Source of the DNA: JABHQR01 sp043812455
Lineage (GTDB): Archaea; Nanobdellota; Nanobdellia; Woesearchaeales; GW2011-AR9
Direction: 5' to 3'
DNA length: 54,707 nucleotides
Assembly: GCA_043812455.1 (NCBI GenBank)
Contig: JBDRMB010000017.1
Location: 1-54,707 of the forward strand
This document shows positions 41,616 through 48,850 of the stretch, piece after piece. The notes beneath the pieces were generated by a model. It saw nothing but the letters and a program-made list of their open reading frames with translations, made no database searches and had not been told where the DNA came from. Position numbers and translations under genes: made by a program. The number at the start of each line of letters is the position of its first letter. Position 1 is the first letter of the stretch.

Positions 41616-42155
41616 ATGTTTAAAATGCAAACAGACAACAAACAATTTTTATCTATGACTAATCATCAAAGATCAGTAGATTTTTCAAACACATTATGGG
41701 ACATAGCTAATGCTGGGAGTGGTTACCCTTTTGCAGAATGGTACGCTGGAAAATCAATAAAGTATGCTGGTGAAACAGGTAACCAAGCATTAATAAACCA
41801 TACAATCAAGGTTGGGCTGAAATTAGTCCAAGAAAGTTATATTAAGGCATTAGAAGGAGCTATGAGAAAAGGAGCTTTAAAAACTCTTAAAGTAATTGGT
41901 CTTGTTGAATCTAACCGAGATATCTACATAAGAGATGGTAGAACAGATTTGGGTAGGTCTTCAAAGTTGAGAGATAATGAAGGAAAATTAATCTATTTTG
42001 ATCCTGAGGTTGTATACAAATCTATGTTAATCAAGTTATATGAGAAAGTAGGTTTACCACAATCGTGGGCAGATCCCGAGCACCCAAAAGATTTTACTGG
42101 TGGAATTGCTGAAATTGTGGGCGAATCAATAGGATTAAATGAGATATTACATTAA
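41616..42155 (+). CDS. Hypothetical protein under the divergent promoter
   Basis: 179 residues (176 if the ATG at 41625, closer to the predicted transcription start, is used). A soluble helical protein (TLWDIANAGSGYPFAEWYAG, LVQESYIKALEGAMRKGALK, KVYEKVG-like C-terminal helices). No family recognised. It may be co-regulated with the minus-strand run starting at 41479 through the shared palindrome. Confidence 0.6.
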   Translation: MFKMQTDNKQFLSMTNHQRSVDFSNTLWDIANAGSGYPFAEWYAGKSIKYAGETGNQALINHTIKVGLKLVQESYIKALEGAMRKGALKTLKVIGLVESNRDIYIRDGRTDLGRSSKLRDNEGKLIYFDPEVVYKSMLIKLYEKVGLPQSWADPEHPKDFTGGIAEIVGESIGLNEILH

Positions 42156-42249
42156 TTTTTATTTTCTTGGTTATAATCTGTTTCTTATTCGAAATATTTA
42201 AAAGTCATTCTCAGTTCTAGCAGTCTAATGGGCCTGTAGCCTAGCCTGG

Positions 42250-42277
42250 TTAACTGATAAATTTTAGTTTAGGGCAA
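42250..42277 (+). other. tRNA-Arg D-loop intron (28 nt)
   Basis: Exon GCCT (42244-42247) pairs with intron GGGC (42272-42275). Three-nt bulges GG^T and AA^A carry the cuts. Removal leaves the D-loop AGCCTGGATA, position ~19/20. Intron-internal pairing (AACT with AGTT) supports it. Confidence 0.7.
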
Positions 42278-42296
42278 ATAGGGCGACAGCCTTCTA

Positions 42297-42313
42297 AGCT
42301 CTAGAGCAAAGAG
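42297..42313 (+). other. tRNA-Arg anticodon-loop intron (17 nt, position 37/38)
   Basis: This is the canonical site. CTTC (42291-42294) pairs with AAAG (42308-42311) except for one C-A mismatch. Bulges are TA^A and AG^A, with an intron hairpin GCT-CTAG-AGC. Confidence 0.75.
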
Positions 42314-42335
42314 AGCTGTAGACCGGGGGTTCAAA

Positions 42336-42364
42336 TGTCTAATACTTTGGTATTGACTTGAAAG
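42336..42364 (+). other. tRNA-Arg T-loop intron (29 nt, position 59/60)
   Basis: Exon TTCA pairs with intron TGAA. Bulges are AA^T and AG^T. The intron forms its own hairpin with AATAC-TTTG-GTATT. Removal restores the loop TTCAAAT. Confidence 0.8.
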
Positions 42365-42498
42365 TCCCCTCAGGCCCGTTTTTCTTTTTAATTCTTGTTT
42401 GGTAATCCACTTATATCTTCACGGCAAGATAATCTTAAATAGGTAATTAACAATTTAACTGACTTCTTATTTAATAGAACACTTAATGAGGTGAAAAT

Positions 42499-42813
42499 AT
42501 GGAAATCCATCGTGCGAGAACTTGTGAACGCTGTAAACAAGTAATACCTTTAAATAAAGTTAGGTTATACCCTAAAGACAAAGAAGGTAACCTTCTGGTA
42601 TGTGAAAGTTGTTGTGATGAATTAAAGAAAGCTGGTAAAGGAACTTTGGTTAGTTCTAAGATAAAACCATTACCTCCACCAGATTATGTGAGTTATTTTT
42701 GTAGCCGTTGCAATTACAATTTCAAAATTGATCTTTCTAAAACCGGAATTACAACTAATCTAAATTGCCCATATTGCGGTAGATTGGACCGCTTAGAAAA
42801 AAGGAGGAAGTGA
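42499..42813 (+). CDS. Small zinc-ribbon protein
   Basis: 104 residues with four CxxC pairs: CERCKQVIP, CESCCDELK, CSRCNYNFK and CPYCGRLDR, enough for two zinc sites. The first half looks like a treble-clef module, the second like a rubredoxin-type ribbon. A nucleic-acid or protein-contact role is likely but unproven. It is 1 nt upstream of the next gene and lies between the two tRNA genes. Confidence 0.75.
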   Translation: MEIHRARTCERCKQVIPLNKVRLYPKDKEGNLLVCESCCDELKKAGKGTLVSSKIKPLPPPDYVSYFCSRCNYNFKIDLSKTGITTNLNCPYCGRLDRLEKRRK

Positions 42814-42814
42814 T

Positions 42815-43585
42815 ATGGGTTTGTTATATATTCATCAGTTGAACCGCCTCTCCCAGAAGACCGCTGATCTGGAAAGTGTTTATCTTATTCGCGAACTTAA
42901 GGAAAAAACGCCCTTTCCAATTGATTCTGTAAAACTTACTGAATTCTTCAAGGAATTTTTTGTGTCTTCTGATGAAATTGAAATAATTGATAAAGCTAGA
43001 AATCTGATTGAACCTTTAATCATGCAAATAAAAGTCCTTTTGCAAGGGCAACCAACAATATACGAGAAGGTTAATTTACAGCGCACCGTGCAATTGCTTA
43101 AAGAAGTTTCTCCAGCAATTCAAAATAGTTTATTTTATCTTTATGAAGTTAAAAGAGGGCAATCAAATTTACCTATTGAAATTGCCGGTTTGTTAAACAA
43201 AATTCCAAAACTACAAACAATGGAAGAAAAAGTTCAAATTAATGAACGACTCAAAAATCATTTTAATTTTTTGCTGCGCAATCCAAATTTTGTATTTAAT
43301 GCAAAGGATATTATTAATGAAGGAAGTGTTGCACAAATAGGTGGGTTGACAGAAAGTATGCAAAAAGGATTTTTTTTCAGTATCTCTTTAGAAGAGGAAT
43401 ACAGTAAAATCGATTTCTCTAAACTCAAGATGCGTATTCCCGCAGAAGAGTTGGAAAAAGTTGCAAGAATTGAGACTGATATTAAATTGATTAAAAAAGG
43501 TGTTGATACTGCTTATAATGTTAATATGAAATTGTTAAATTTAGCAGTGATATTATATTCTTATATTAAGTGGTTAAAGAAGTAA
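42815..43585 (+). CDS. Hypothetical helical protein
   Basis: 256 residues, mostly helical, no membrane segment predicted except a hydrophobic C-terminal stretch (LLNLAVILYSYIKWLKK) that could be an anchor. The start has a clear GGAGG within the previous gene's end. No family recognised. It is coupled to the zinc-ribbon gene. Confidence 0.65.
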   Translation: MGLLYIHQLNRLSQKTADLESVYLIRELKEKTPFPIDSVKLTEFFKEFFVSSDEIEIIDKARNLIEPLIMQIKVLLQGQPTIYEKVNLQRTVQLLKEVSPAIQNSLFYLYEVKRGQSNLPIEIAGLLNKIPKLQTMEEKVQINERLKNHFNFLLRNPNFVFNAKDIINEGSVAQIGGLTESMQKGFFFSISLEEEYSKIDFSKLKMRIPAEELEKVARIETDIKLIKKGVDTAYNVNMKLLNLAVILYSYIKWLKK

Positions 43586-43677
43586 AGATAAAAATAGAAT
43601 CATCAGTTAAGCTTTTGGAAAATACAAGGTCTTCTAAAGAAAACTATTTAAACTAAGCTTAAAATTAATTCTTTCAA

Positions 43678-43794
43678 GCGTCCGTGGCCAAGCGGTTAAG
43701 GCAGTCCCCTGCAGAGGGACGGGTCGAGGGTTCAAATATCCACGAAATGGAGACAGCAAAGCCATTTCCGGGTTTGGAAGTCCCTCCGGGCGCT
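43678..43794 (+). tRNA. tRNA-Cys(GCA) interrupted in the T-loop
   Basis: Acceptor stem GCGTCCG (43678-43684) with CGGGCGC (43787-43793) and discriminator T (U73, the Cys identity base). D stem GCC/GGC, anticodon stem GTCCC/GGGAC with loop CTGCAGA (anticodon GCA), T stem GAGGG/CCCTC with loop TTCAAAT. Removing 43737-43780 gives a 73-nt tRNA. CCA is not encoded. A TATA-like ctatttaaac lies upstream and eight T's follow the gene as terminator. Confidence 0.92.
43737..43780 (+). other. tRNA-Cys T-loop intron (44 nt, position 59/60)
   Basis: Exon TTCA pairs with intron TGGA (one G-T pair). Bulges are AA^T and AG^T, the same as in tRNA-Arg. CGAAATGG and CCATTTCCG form a hairpin inside the intron. 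Confidence 0.85.
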
Positions 43795-43824
43795 TTTTTT
43801 TAATTTGATAAGTGAGGGAAATTG

Positions 43825-45066
43825 GTGAAAGAACAGGAAATTTCTAAAAGAAGTATTGAGAAAAATTTTCCAAAACTGTTCTGGATGAATATATTTTCCT
43901 CTATGCTGACTCTTACTCCCGTAATCACTTTATTCTATTTGTTAAGGGGGTTATCTTATTCTGATTTATTTTTATTATCAATGGTGTTTGGTATTGGTTC
44001 TTTTTTGTTTGAAGTACCAACTGGAATGCTAGCAGATAAAATTGGCCGAAAAAAGTCGATCTTATTAGCTTTCTTTTTACTTCAAATTCATAATGTTGCT
44101 TATTTGTTTGCATTTGGTTTTTTACAAATGTCTTTGGCTTTCTTGGTATTTGTAATTTCTTTTACCTTATTATCTGGAACAGTAGAAGCTTTAATTTATG
44201 ATTCCTTAAAATTTTGTGGTAGAGAGAAAGACATGAAAAAAGAATATGGTAAATTCCTTTCTGCAGGCAAATTTCCTTCGATATTTATGCCTTTTGTTGC
44301 AGCAATAATCGCTAAGAATCTTTTGAACTGGCAGTTTAATGTTTTGATCTGTATTTCGATTGTAGCAATGATGGTTGCAATCTGGTTTACATTTAGATTA
44401 AAAGAACCTGAACTGCATTTTGAAAGAGGAAACAAATCAAAACATCTTTTGAAAGATAGTGTACAACTTTTTAAGACAAACAAAAATTTTAGGAGAATAT
44501 TCTTTAACGCTGCGTTGATAGCCGTACCATTTCAACTGTTCTGGAGAATTTGGCAACCTTACTTAACTAATCTAGCAGTCCCAGTAATTGTTTTAGGAGT
44601 TATTGTGGCTACGCACAATGCAATAACTTTTTTCTTACAGAGAAATATTCATAAAATAGAAGAAAAGGTAGGTATAAAAAAAGTTATGTTAGCGCTAACG
44701 ATTCTTCCATTTATTGGTTATATTTTGCTAATTTTCTTTCCAAATTTGATAACGGCCTTAGTTGGAATTTATTTAGTATTTGTATTTAGTGTATCACGCA
44801 GACCATTAGAATCTGATTATTTGAACACTCATATTAAATCCGAAAATAGGGCAACGGCATTATCATTTTTGAATATGTTGAACGGAATTTTTAGTGTTGT
44901 TTTAATGGGCGTTACAGCTTATTTAACCATTTATTACGAATTTATGGGATTGTACATTGCAGGCGGTTTAGTGCTAATTGGGTTATTGTTCTTCAGATTG
45001 AAAGATATTCATGTGAAAAAGCATGCTGTTGAAGAGATTGTACCTTTGCAACTAACAAATAGGTAA
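43825..45066 (+). CDS. Major facilitator superfamily transporter
   Basis: 413 residues from the GTG at 43825, placed by GAGGG upstream (a TTG at 43822 is closer and less likely). Twelve hydrophobic segments. The MFS motif A is in the first cytoplasmic loop (VPTGMLADKIGRKKSILLAF). The family is clear but the substrate is not; efflux-type members look similar. It begins 30 nt after tRNA-Cys. Confidence 0.85.
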   Translation: MKEQEISKRSIEKNFPKLFWMNIFSSMLTLTPVITLFYLLRGLSYSDLFLLSMVFGIGSFLFEVPTGMLADKIGRKKSILLAFFLLQIHNVAYLFAFGFLQMSLAFLVFVISFTLLSGTVEALIYDSLKFCGREKDMKKEYGKFLSAGKFPSIFMPFVAAIIAKNLLNWQFNVLICISIVAMMVAIWFTFRLKEPELHFERGNKSKHLLKDSVQLFKTNKNFRRIFFNAALIAVPFQLFWRIWQPYLTNLAVPVIVLGVIVATHNAITFFLQRNIHKIEEKVGIKKVMLALTILPFIGYILLIFFPNLITALVGIYLVFVFSVSRRPLESDYLNTHIKSENRATALSFLNMLNGIFSVVLMGVTAYLTIYYEFMGLYIAGGLVLIGLLFFRLKDIHVKKHAVEEIVPLQLTNR

Positions 45067-45102
45067 CAAAAGATTATTAAAGCTAGAGAACTAATTCCTC
45101 TC

Positions 45103-46215
45103 ATGGTTAAGAAGAACATTTCATCTTTAGATTTAACAGCAATAGTAAATGAACTTCAGTTCTTAGTAAATGGAAGAATTACTAAGGTCTACCAACCAGA
45201 ACAAAAAGAATTGGTATTACAGTTGCATGTTCCAGGTAAGGGAAAACAATTACTGAGAATCTTTCCAGGAATGTTTTTGAACTTGACAGGTACTAAAGAA
45301 TCAACATTAAGACCTAGTGGGTTATCATTACAATTAAGAAAATATCTGGATAATGCTTATCTGAGAGAAATTTATCAGAAAGATTCTGAAAGGATTGTCA
45401 TTCTAGTTTTTGAAGGTAAAAATCCTAATGCCAAGGAACAGGAGATTACTAAATATCATTTAATTATAGAACTATTTTCAAAAGGAAACTTAATCTTAAC
45501 AGATAAAGATTGGAAAATTATTACTTCTTCCACTGCGCAAGTATGGGAAAGCAGAACTGTTAAAGTCCGGGAGACTTATCAATTCCCTCCAGAAAGTTTT
45601 AACTGGAAAACAGCTACTTTGAAACAAATTATAGAAGTAATAAAGAAGAGTGATAAGAAAAATTTAGCAACCTGCTTAGCGATAGAATTAAGTTTTGGTG
45701 GATTATATGCTGAAGAAGTTTGTAAAATTAGTGACGTTGATTCAAAAAAAGAAATTTCTGAAGTTACTGACCAAGATATTAAGCAAGTTTTCAAAGGATT
45801 GAGAAAAGTTTTAGAGCTGCTTGAGAAACCAGCAGGTTTTGTTTATGAAGATAATGTTTTACCATTAGAACTTACTGGACAAAAATCGATCAAAAAATTG
45901 AAATCATTTAATGAGGCTCTGGATACATTAAACCCTTTAGAAAAAAGGTCACCTTATGAAAATAAAATTAAAAGCATTCAAGGAATTATCAATGACCAGG
46001 AAAAAGCAATAACTGAACTTGAACAAAGTATTGAACTTAACACTAGGGAAGGCGAACTGATTTATGAAAAGTATCAGAACTTGCAGAAATTGTTGGAAAT
46101 TGTTAAAGAGTTGCGTAAAAGCAAAGAATGGACAGAGATTAGTAAGGAATTGAAAAAAGAGAAGAAAATCAAGCAGGTTGATTTGAAAAATAAAAAGATT
46201 ATGGTGGATTTGTGA
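45103..46215 (+). CDS. NFACT-N domain protein lacking the NFACT-R half (RqcH-like)
   Basis: 370 residues. The N-terminal NFACT-N domain is plain: SSLDLTAIVNELQFLVNGRI, TKVYQPEQKELVLQLHVPGK, and SGLSLQLRKYLDNAYLREIY. A helical middle and a coiled coil (NDQEKAITELEQSIELNTRE) follow. The protein stops where the NFACT-R (DUF814) domain would begin; archaeal Rqc2/RqcH homologues usually have ~600 residues or more. The family binds stalled large ribosomal subunits and tRNA. A missing half could be encoded elsewhere. No frameshifted remainder is visible in the ~80 nt downstream. Confidence 0.75.
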   Translation: MVKKNISSLDLTAIVNELQFLVNGRITKVYQPEQKELVLQLHVPGKGKQLLRIFPGMFLNLTGTKESTLRPSGLSLQLRKYLDNAYLREIYQKDSERIVILVFEGKNPNAKEQEITKYHLIIELFSKGNLILTDKDWKIITSSTAQVWESRTVKVRETYQFPPESFNWKTATLKQIIEVIKKSDKKNLATCLAIELSFGGLYAEEVCKISDVDSKKEISEVTDQDIKQVFKGLRKVLELLEKPAGFVYEDNVLPLELTGQKSIKKLKSFNEALDTLNPLEKRSPYENKIKSIQGIINDQEKAITELEQSIELNTREGELIYEKYQNLQKLLEIVKELRKSKEWTEISKELKKEKKIKQVDLKNKKIMVDL

Positions 46216-46301
46216 ACCTTTGTTATAGTTTCTAATTTATATGTCACACAGAAAGCTTTTTTAACGTTAGAATTTTCTCTTAATATTAATATTAGGTGAG
46301 G

Positions 46302-47570
46302 ATGGTAAAAAAGAGGTCTCCGAGGGTGTATGATATCATTGTAGTTGGAGCTGGGATGGCTGGCTTGAGTACAGCTAAAAGATTATCACAAGAGAAAAAT
46401 TTGAATATTCTTTTAATTGAAAAAGAAAAAAATCTTACAGCCAATCATTTAGTAATGACTTTTAACGATATTGTTGAACGTTATGAGTTACAAGAAGCTG
46501 TCGTTTTAAAATTTCCAAGTTATGAATATTATAGTAGTAATAAAAAAACTAATATTCCTATTGACAAAAAACATTATTCTTATTACATTGATCTAGCTAA
46601 ATTGGCAAAATCTTATCAGAAGAAAATCAAATGTAAAATTAAAACTAATATTGAGATTGTTGATGCTAAATATGTTGGAAATAAACTTTCTTTGCTTGAT
46701 AAAAACGGAAAAATTTATCTTAGTAAAATGGTGGTTGACTGTAGCGGAAATACTTCTGTAGTCGCAGATGCTTTGGGTATTGAACGAAGTAAGGTTTATT
46801 GTAATGTGTTATCTTATAATATCACTGGACCAAACATTCCTAGGAAAAATTGGTCTTTACCTTTATTGTACATGGATTATCATATCACTAGGTCTGCAGG
46901 TGCGTGGGCAGTACAATATCATAATGATACTATCCATGTTGGAATCAGTAGTCTTTGCCCTTATTGTGAATCTACAAGAGGTGATTTACAAAGGAGACTA
47001 GACCTTTTCTTGTTAAAAGCACCAGGATATAGTCAATATTTCAAAAACCATAAGGTTAAAGGTAAAAAGCTTTACAAAATTTCCCCAGTTTTACAAGCTA
47101 TTGATCCAATGGTTAAAGACAATTTATTGGTTGTTGGAGATGCTGCTGGTCAAGCAACTGCTTTTTTTGGAATGGGAAGTGATCCTTGTTTCCAAATGGG
47201 GGAAGCTGCTGCCGAAGTTGCAATTAAAGCAATAAAAGAAAAAAATTATTCTCAGAAATTTCTTATGGAATATGAAAAAATTTGGTGGCAGAAGTTTGGT
47301 AGATTTGAACTTAAAAATATTCTATTAAGGGATGCCTGTGCTAGATTTTTTGATGATGATGATTGGGATCAGTTAGTAGTTGCATTAAGGAAACTTAAGG
47401 GTTATGAATTTTACAAAGCGTTGAGGAGCGAGTATGATTTCAAATTAATTGCTAAGATTTTCCCTCCAAAAATTCTTTTTCATATATTATCTAGAGTTAC
47501 TAGGGTTAAATTATTAGCTTTGTTTCATCCTAAGTTAAATTTAAGGCATTTAAGTTCGAGAGTGGTGTGA
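46302..47570 (+). CDS. FAD-dependent oxidoreductase, geranylgeranyl-reductase/lycopene-cyclase type
   Basis: 422 residues from the ATG at 46302; a GTG at 46326, directly before the dinucleotide fold, and a GTG at 46296 are alternatives. The Rossmann motif YDIIVVGAGMAGLSTAKRL is followed by VDCSGNTSVVADALG and the second FAD motif NLLVVGDAAGQATAFFGMGS. This order is that of geranylgeranyl reductases and related isoprenoid enzymes. A CPYC pair (CPYCEST) is present. It is followed by a CrtC-like gene after 5 nt, which suggests isoprenoid or carotenoid chemistry. Confidence 0.75.
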   Translation: MVKKRSPRVYDIIVVGAGMAGLSTAKRLSQEKNLNILLIEKEKNLTANHLVMTFNDIVERYELQEAVVLKFPSYEYYSSNKKTNIPIDKKHYSYYIDLAKLAKSYQKKIKCKIKTNIEIVDAKYVGNKLSLLDKNGKIYLSKMVVDCSGNTSVVADALGIERSKVYCNVLSYNITGPNIPRKNWSLPLLYMDYHITRSAGAWAVQYHNDTIHVGISSLCPYCESTRGDLQRRLDLFLLKAPGYSQYFKNHKVKGKKLYKISPVLQAIDPMVKDNLLVVGDAAGQATAFFGMGSDPCFQMGEAAAEVAIKAIKEKNYSQKFLMEYEKIWWQKFGRFELKNILLRDACARFFDDDDWDQLVVALRKLKGYEFYKALRSEYDFKLIAKIFPPKILFHILSRVTRVKLLALFHPKLNLRHLSSRVV

Positions 47571-47575
47571 TTAAC

Positions 47576-48727
47576 ATGACAAAGCAAATTAGCAATTTTT
47601 ATCATCGTTTGGCTTTAAGTGGTGAAGAATGGCGTAAAAAGGTAGTTAAAGAACACAATATTAAACTTGATAACATTAAAAAAAAAGGATTAAGTTATCC
47701 TAAAGATCTTTATCCTTTGTGGGGTGCACCATTAGAATGGTGGTATTTTAATGGTCATCTTAGAGAAATTGGAGCGAAAAAAGATTTACAAGAGTTTGGC
47801 TACGAATTTTGTTTTTTTAAATATAATCCTTGGGCATTACGGTTTGGACCAGTACCATTAAGTTTTATGAAAAAAGAACCGTTTTTGATATTTCATTTTG
47901 CTATTACTGACAAAACTAATAAAAAATTTGACCTCTACGAAGATTCAGGAACTAAAACTTTGTCAAAGATTTATTGGGAAAAATTAAGTTTGGAATTAGG
48001 AAATTCTAAAATGACTCTTGGTAATAAAAATAACAAAAAAACATTTCAAATTAAAACCAAGAACGATTTAGCAGAACTGAAATTAGATTTAACCCCTGCT
48101 AAGAGATTTGTAAAACATTTTGATAACGGGTTTTCAGTAATGTTTAGATTACCGGAATTTCGGACTTATTATTTATCGTTTACTAGAGTAAAAAGTTCTG
48201 GATATCTAAAAATAGGTGGTAAAAAATATCAAGTTCAAGGAGAAAGCTGGTTTGATCATCAAAAACTTAATCACCCTCCCCAAGCACCATTTGTTGGGTG
48301 GGACTGGTTTGGAATAATGTTTGATGATAATACTGAATTGATGGTTTTTGATATCAGGGGAGAAAAAAATCTTAAGAAAGATGTAATGGGGGGGACTTAT
48401 GTTGACAAAAATTCTAAAAAAGTTGATTTGAAAGCTGGAGATTTTAAAATAAAAATATTATCAAAATGGACTAACCCTAAAACAAAGATTACTTATCCTT
48501 CTGGTTGGGAAATTGAAGTTCCTAAATTAAATATCAATATTAAAATTACTCCAATAGTCAAAGGGCAGGAAATTAGTAGGACAATAACTACCCCCGTATC
48601 TTATTGGGAAGGTGCTTGCACTGTTGAAGGTAAAAAAGGTGGAAAGAAAATTATTGGAAAATCTTATGTTGAATTGACAGGTTACGATCAAAGATTCTTG
48701 GCAAGGTTGACCCAGAAGTTAAGTTAG
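47576..48727 (+). CDS. CrtC/AttH-like hydratase-fold protein
   Basis: 383 residues from the ATG at 47576 (GTGGTG upstream); an overlapping GTG at 47567 is possible. The tandem lipocalin-like fold shows PLEWWYFNGHL, QGESWFDHQ, VGWDWFGIMFDDNTELMVFD and SYWEGACTVEG ... GKSYVELTGYD. These mark the carotenoid 1,2-hydratase/AttH family. No signal peptide is seen. With the FAD enzyme just upstream it probably modifies an isoprenoid chain. The substrate is unknown. Confidence 0.75.
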   Translation: MTKQISNFYHRLALSGEEWRKKVVKEHNIKLDNIKKKGLSYPKDLYPLWGAPLEWWYFNGHLREIGAKKDLQEFGYEFCFFKYNPWALRFGPVPLSFMKKEPFLIFHFAITDKTNKKFDLYEDSGTKTLSKIYWEKLSLELGNSKMTLGNKNNKKTFQIKTKNDLAELKLDLTPAKRFVKHFDNGFSVMFRLPEFRTYYLSFTRVKSSGYLKIGGKKYQVQGESWFDHQKLNHPPQAPFVGWDWFGIMFDDNTELMVFDIRGEKNLKKDVMGGTYVDKNSKKVDLKAGDFKIKILSKWTNPKTKITYPSGWEIEVPKLNINIKITPIVKGQEISRTITTPVSYWEGACTVEGKKGGKKIIGKSYVELTGYDQRFLARLTQKLS

Positions 48728-48850
48728 ATCCATTGTATATGTTATATAATATATTTTAAATTTGATACAACTTCCTTAATTAAAACAATTTTAAAACAAT
48801 TCTATTAGAAAAGCAGAATAAATATAAAATAAATACTTTTGGAAAACAAT

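Larger units (their letters stand above)
42230..42378 (+). tRNA. tRNA-Arg(TCT) interrupted by three introns
   Basis: Acceptor stem GGGCCTG (42230-42236) with CAGGCCC (42371-42377) and G73. D stem GCCT/GGGC, anticodon stem ACAGC/GCTGT with loop CTTCTAA (anticodon TCT), T stem GGGGG/CCCCT with loop TTCAAAT. The 149-nt gene becomes a 75-nt standard tRNA when 42250-42277, 42297-42313 and 42336-42364 are removed. CCA is not encoded. A TATA-like aatattta lies ~35 nt upstream, and a T-rich tail follows (gtttttcttttt). I derived the borders by hand from the cloverleaf and bulge-helix-bulge pairing. Confidence 0.9.

Noticed and set aside
42241..42364. tRNA-Arg as a decayed pseudogene
   Set aside because: All stems pair perfectly after removal of the insertions, and each insertion has bulge-helix-bulge borders. 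Random decay would not give this.
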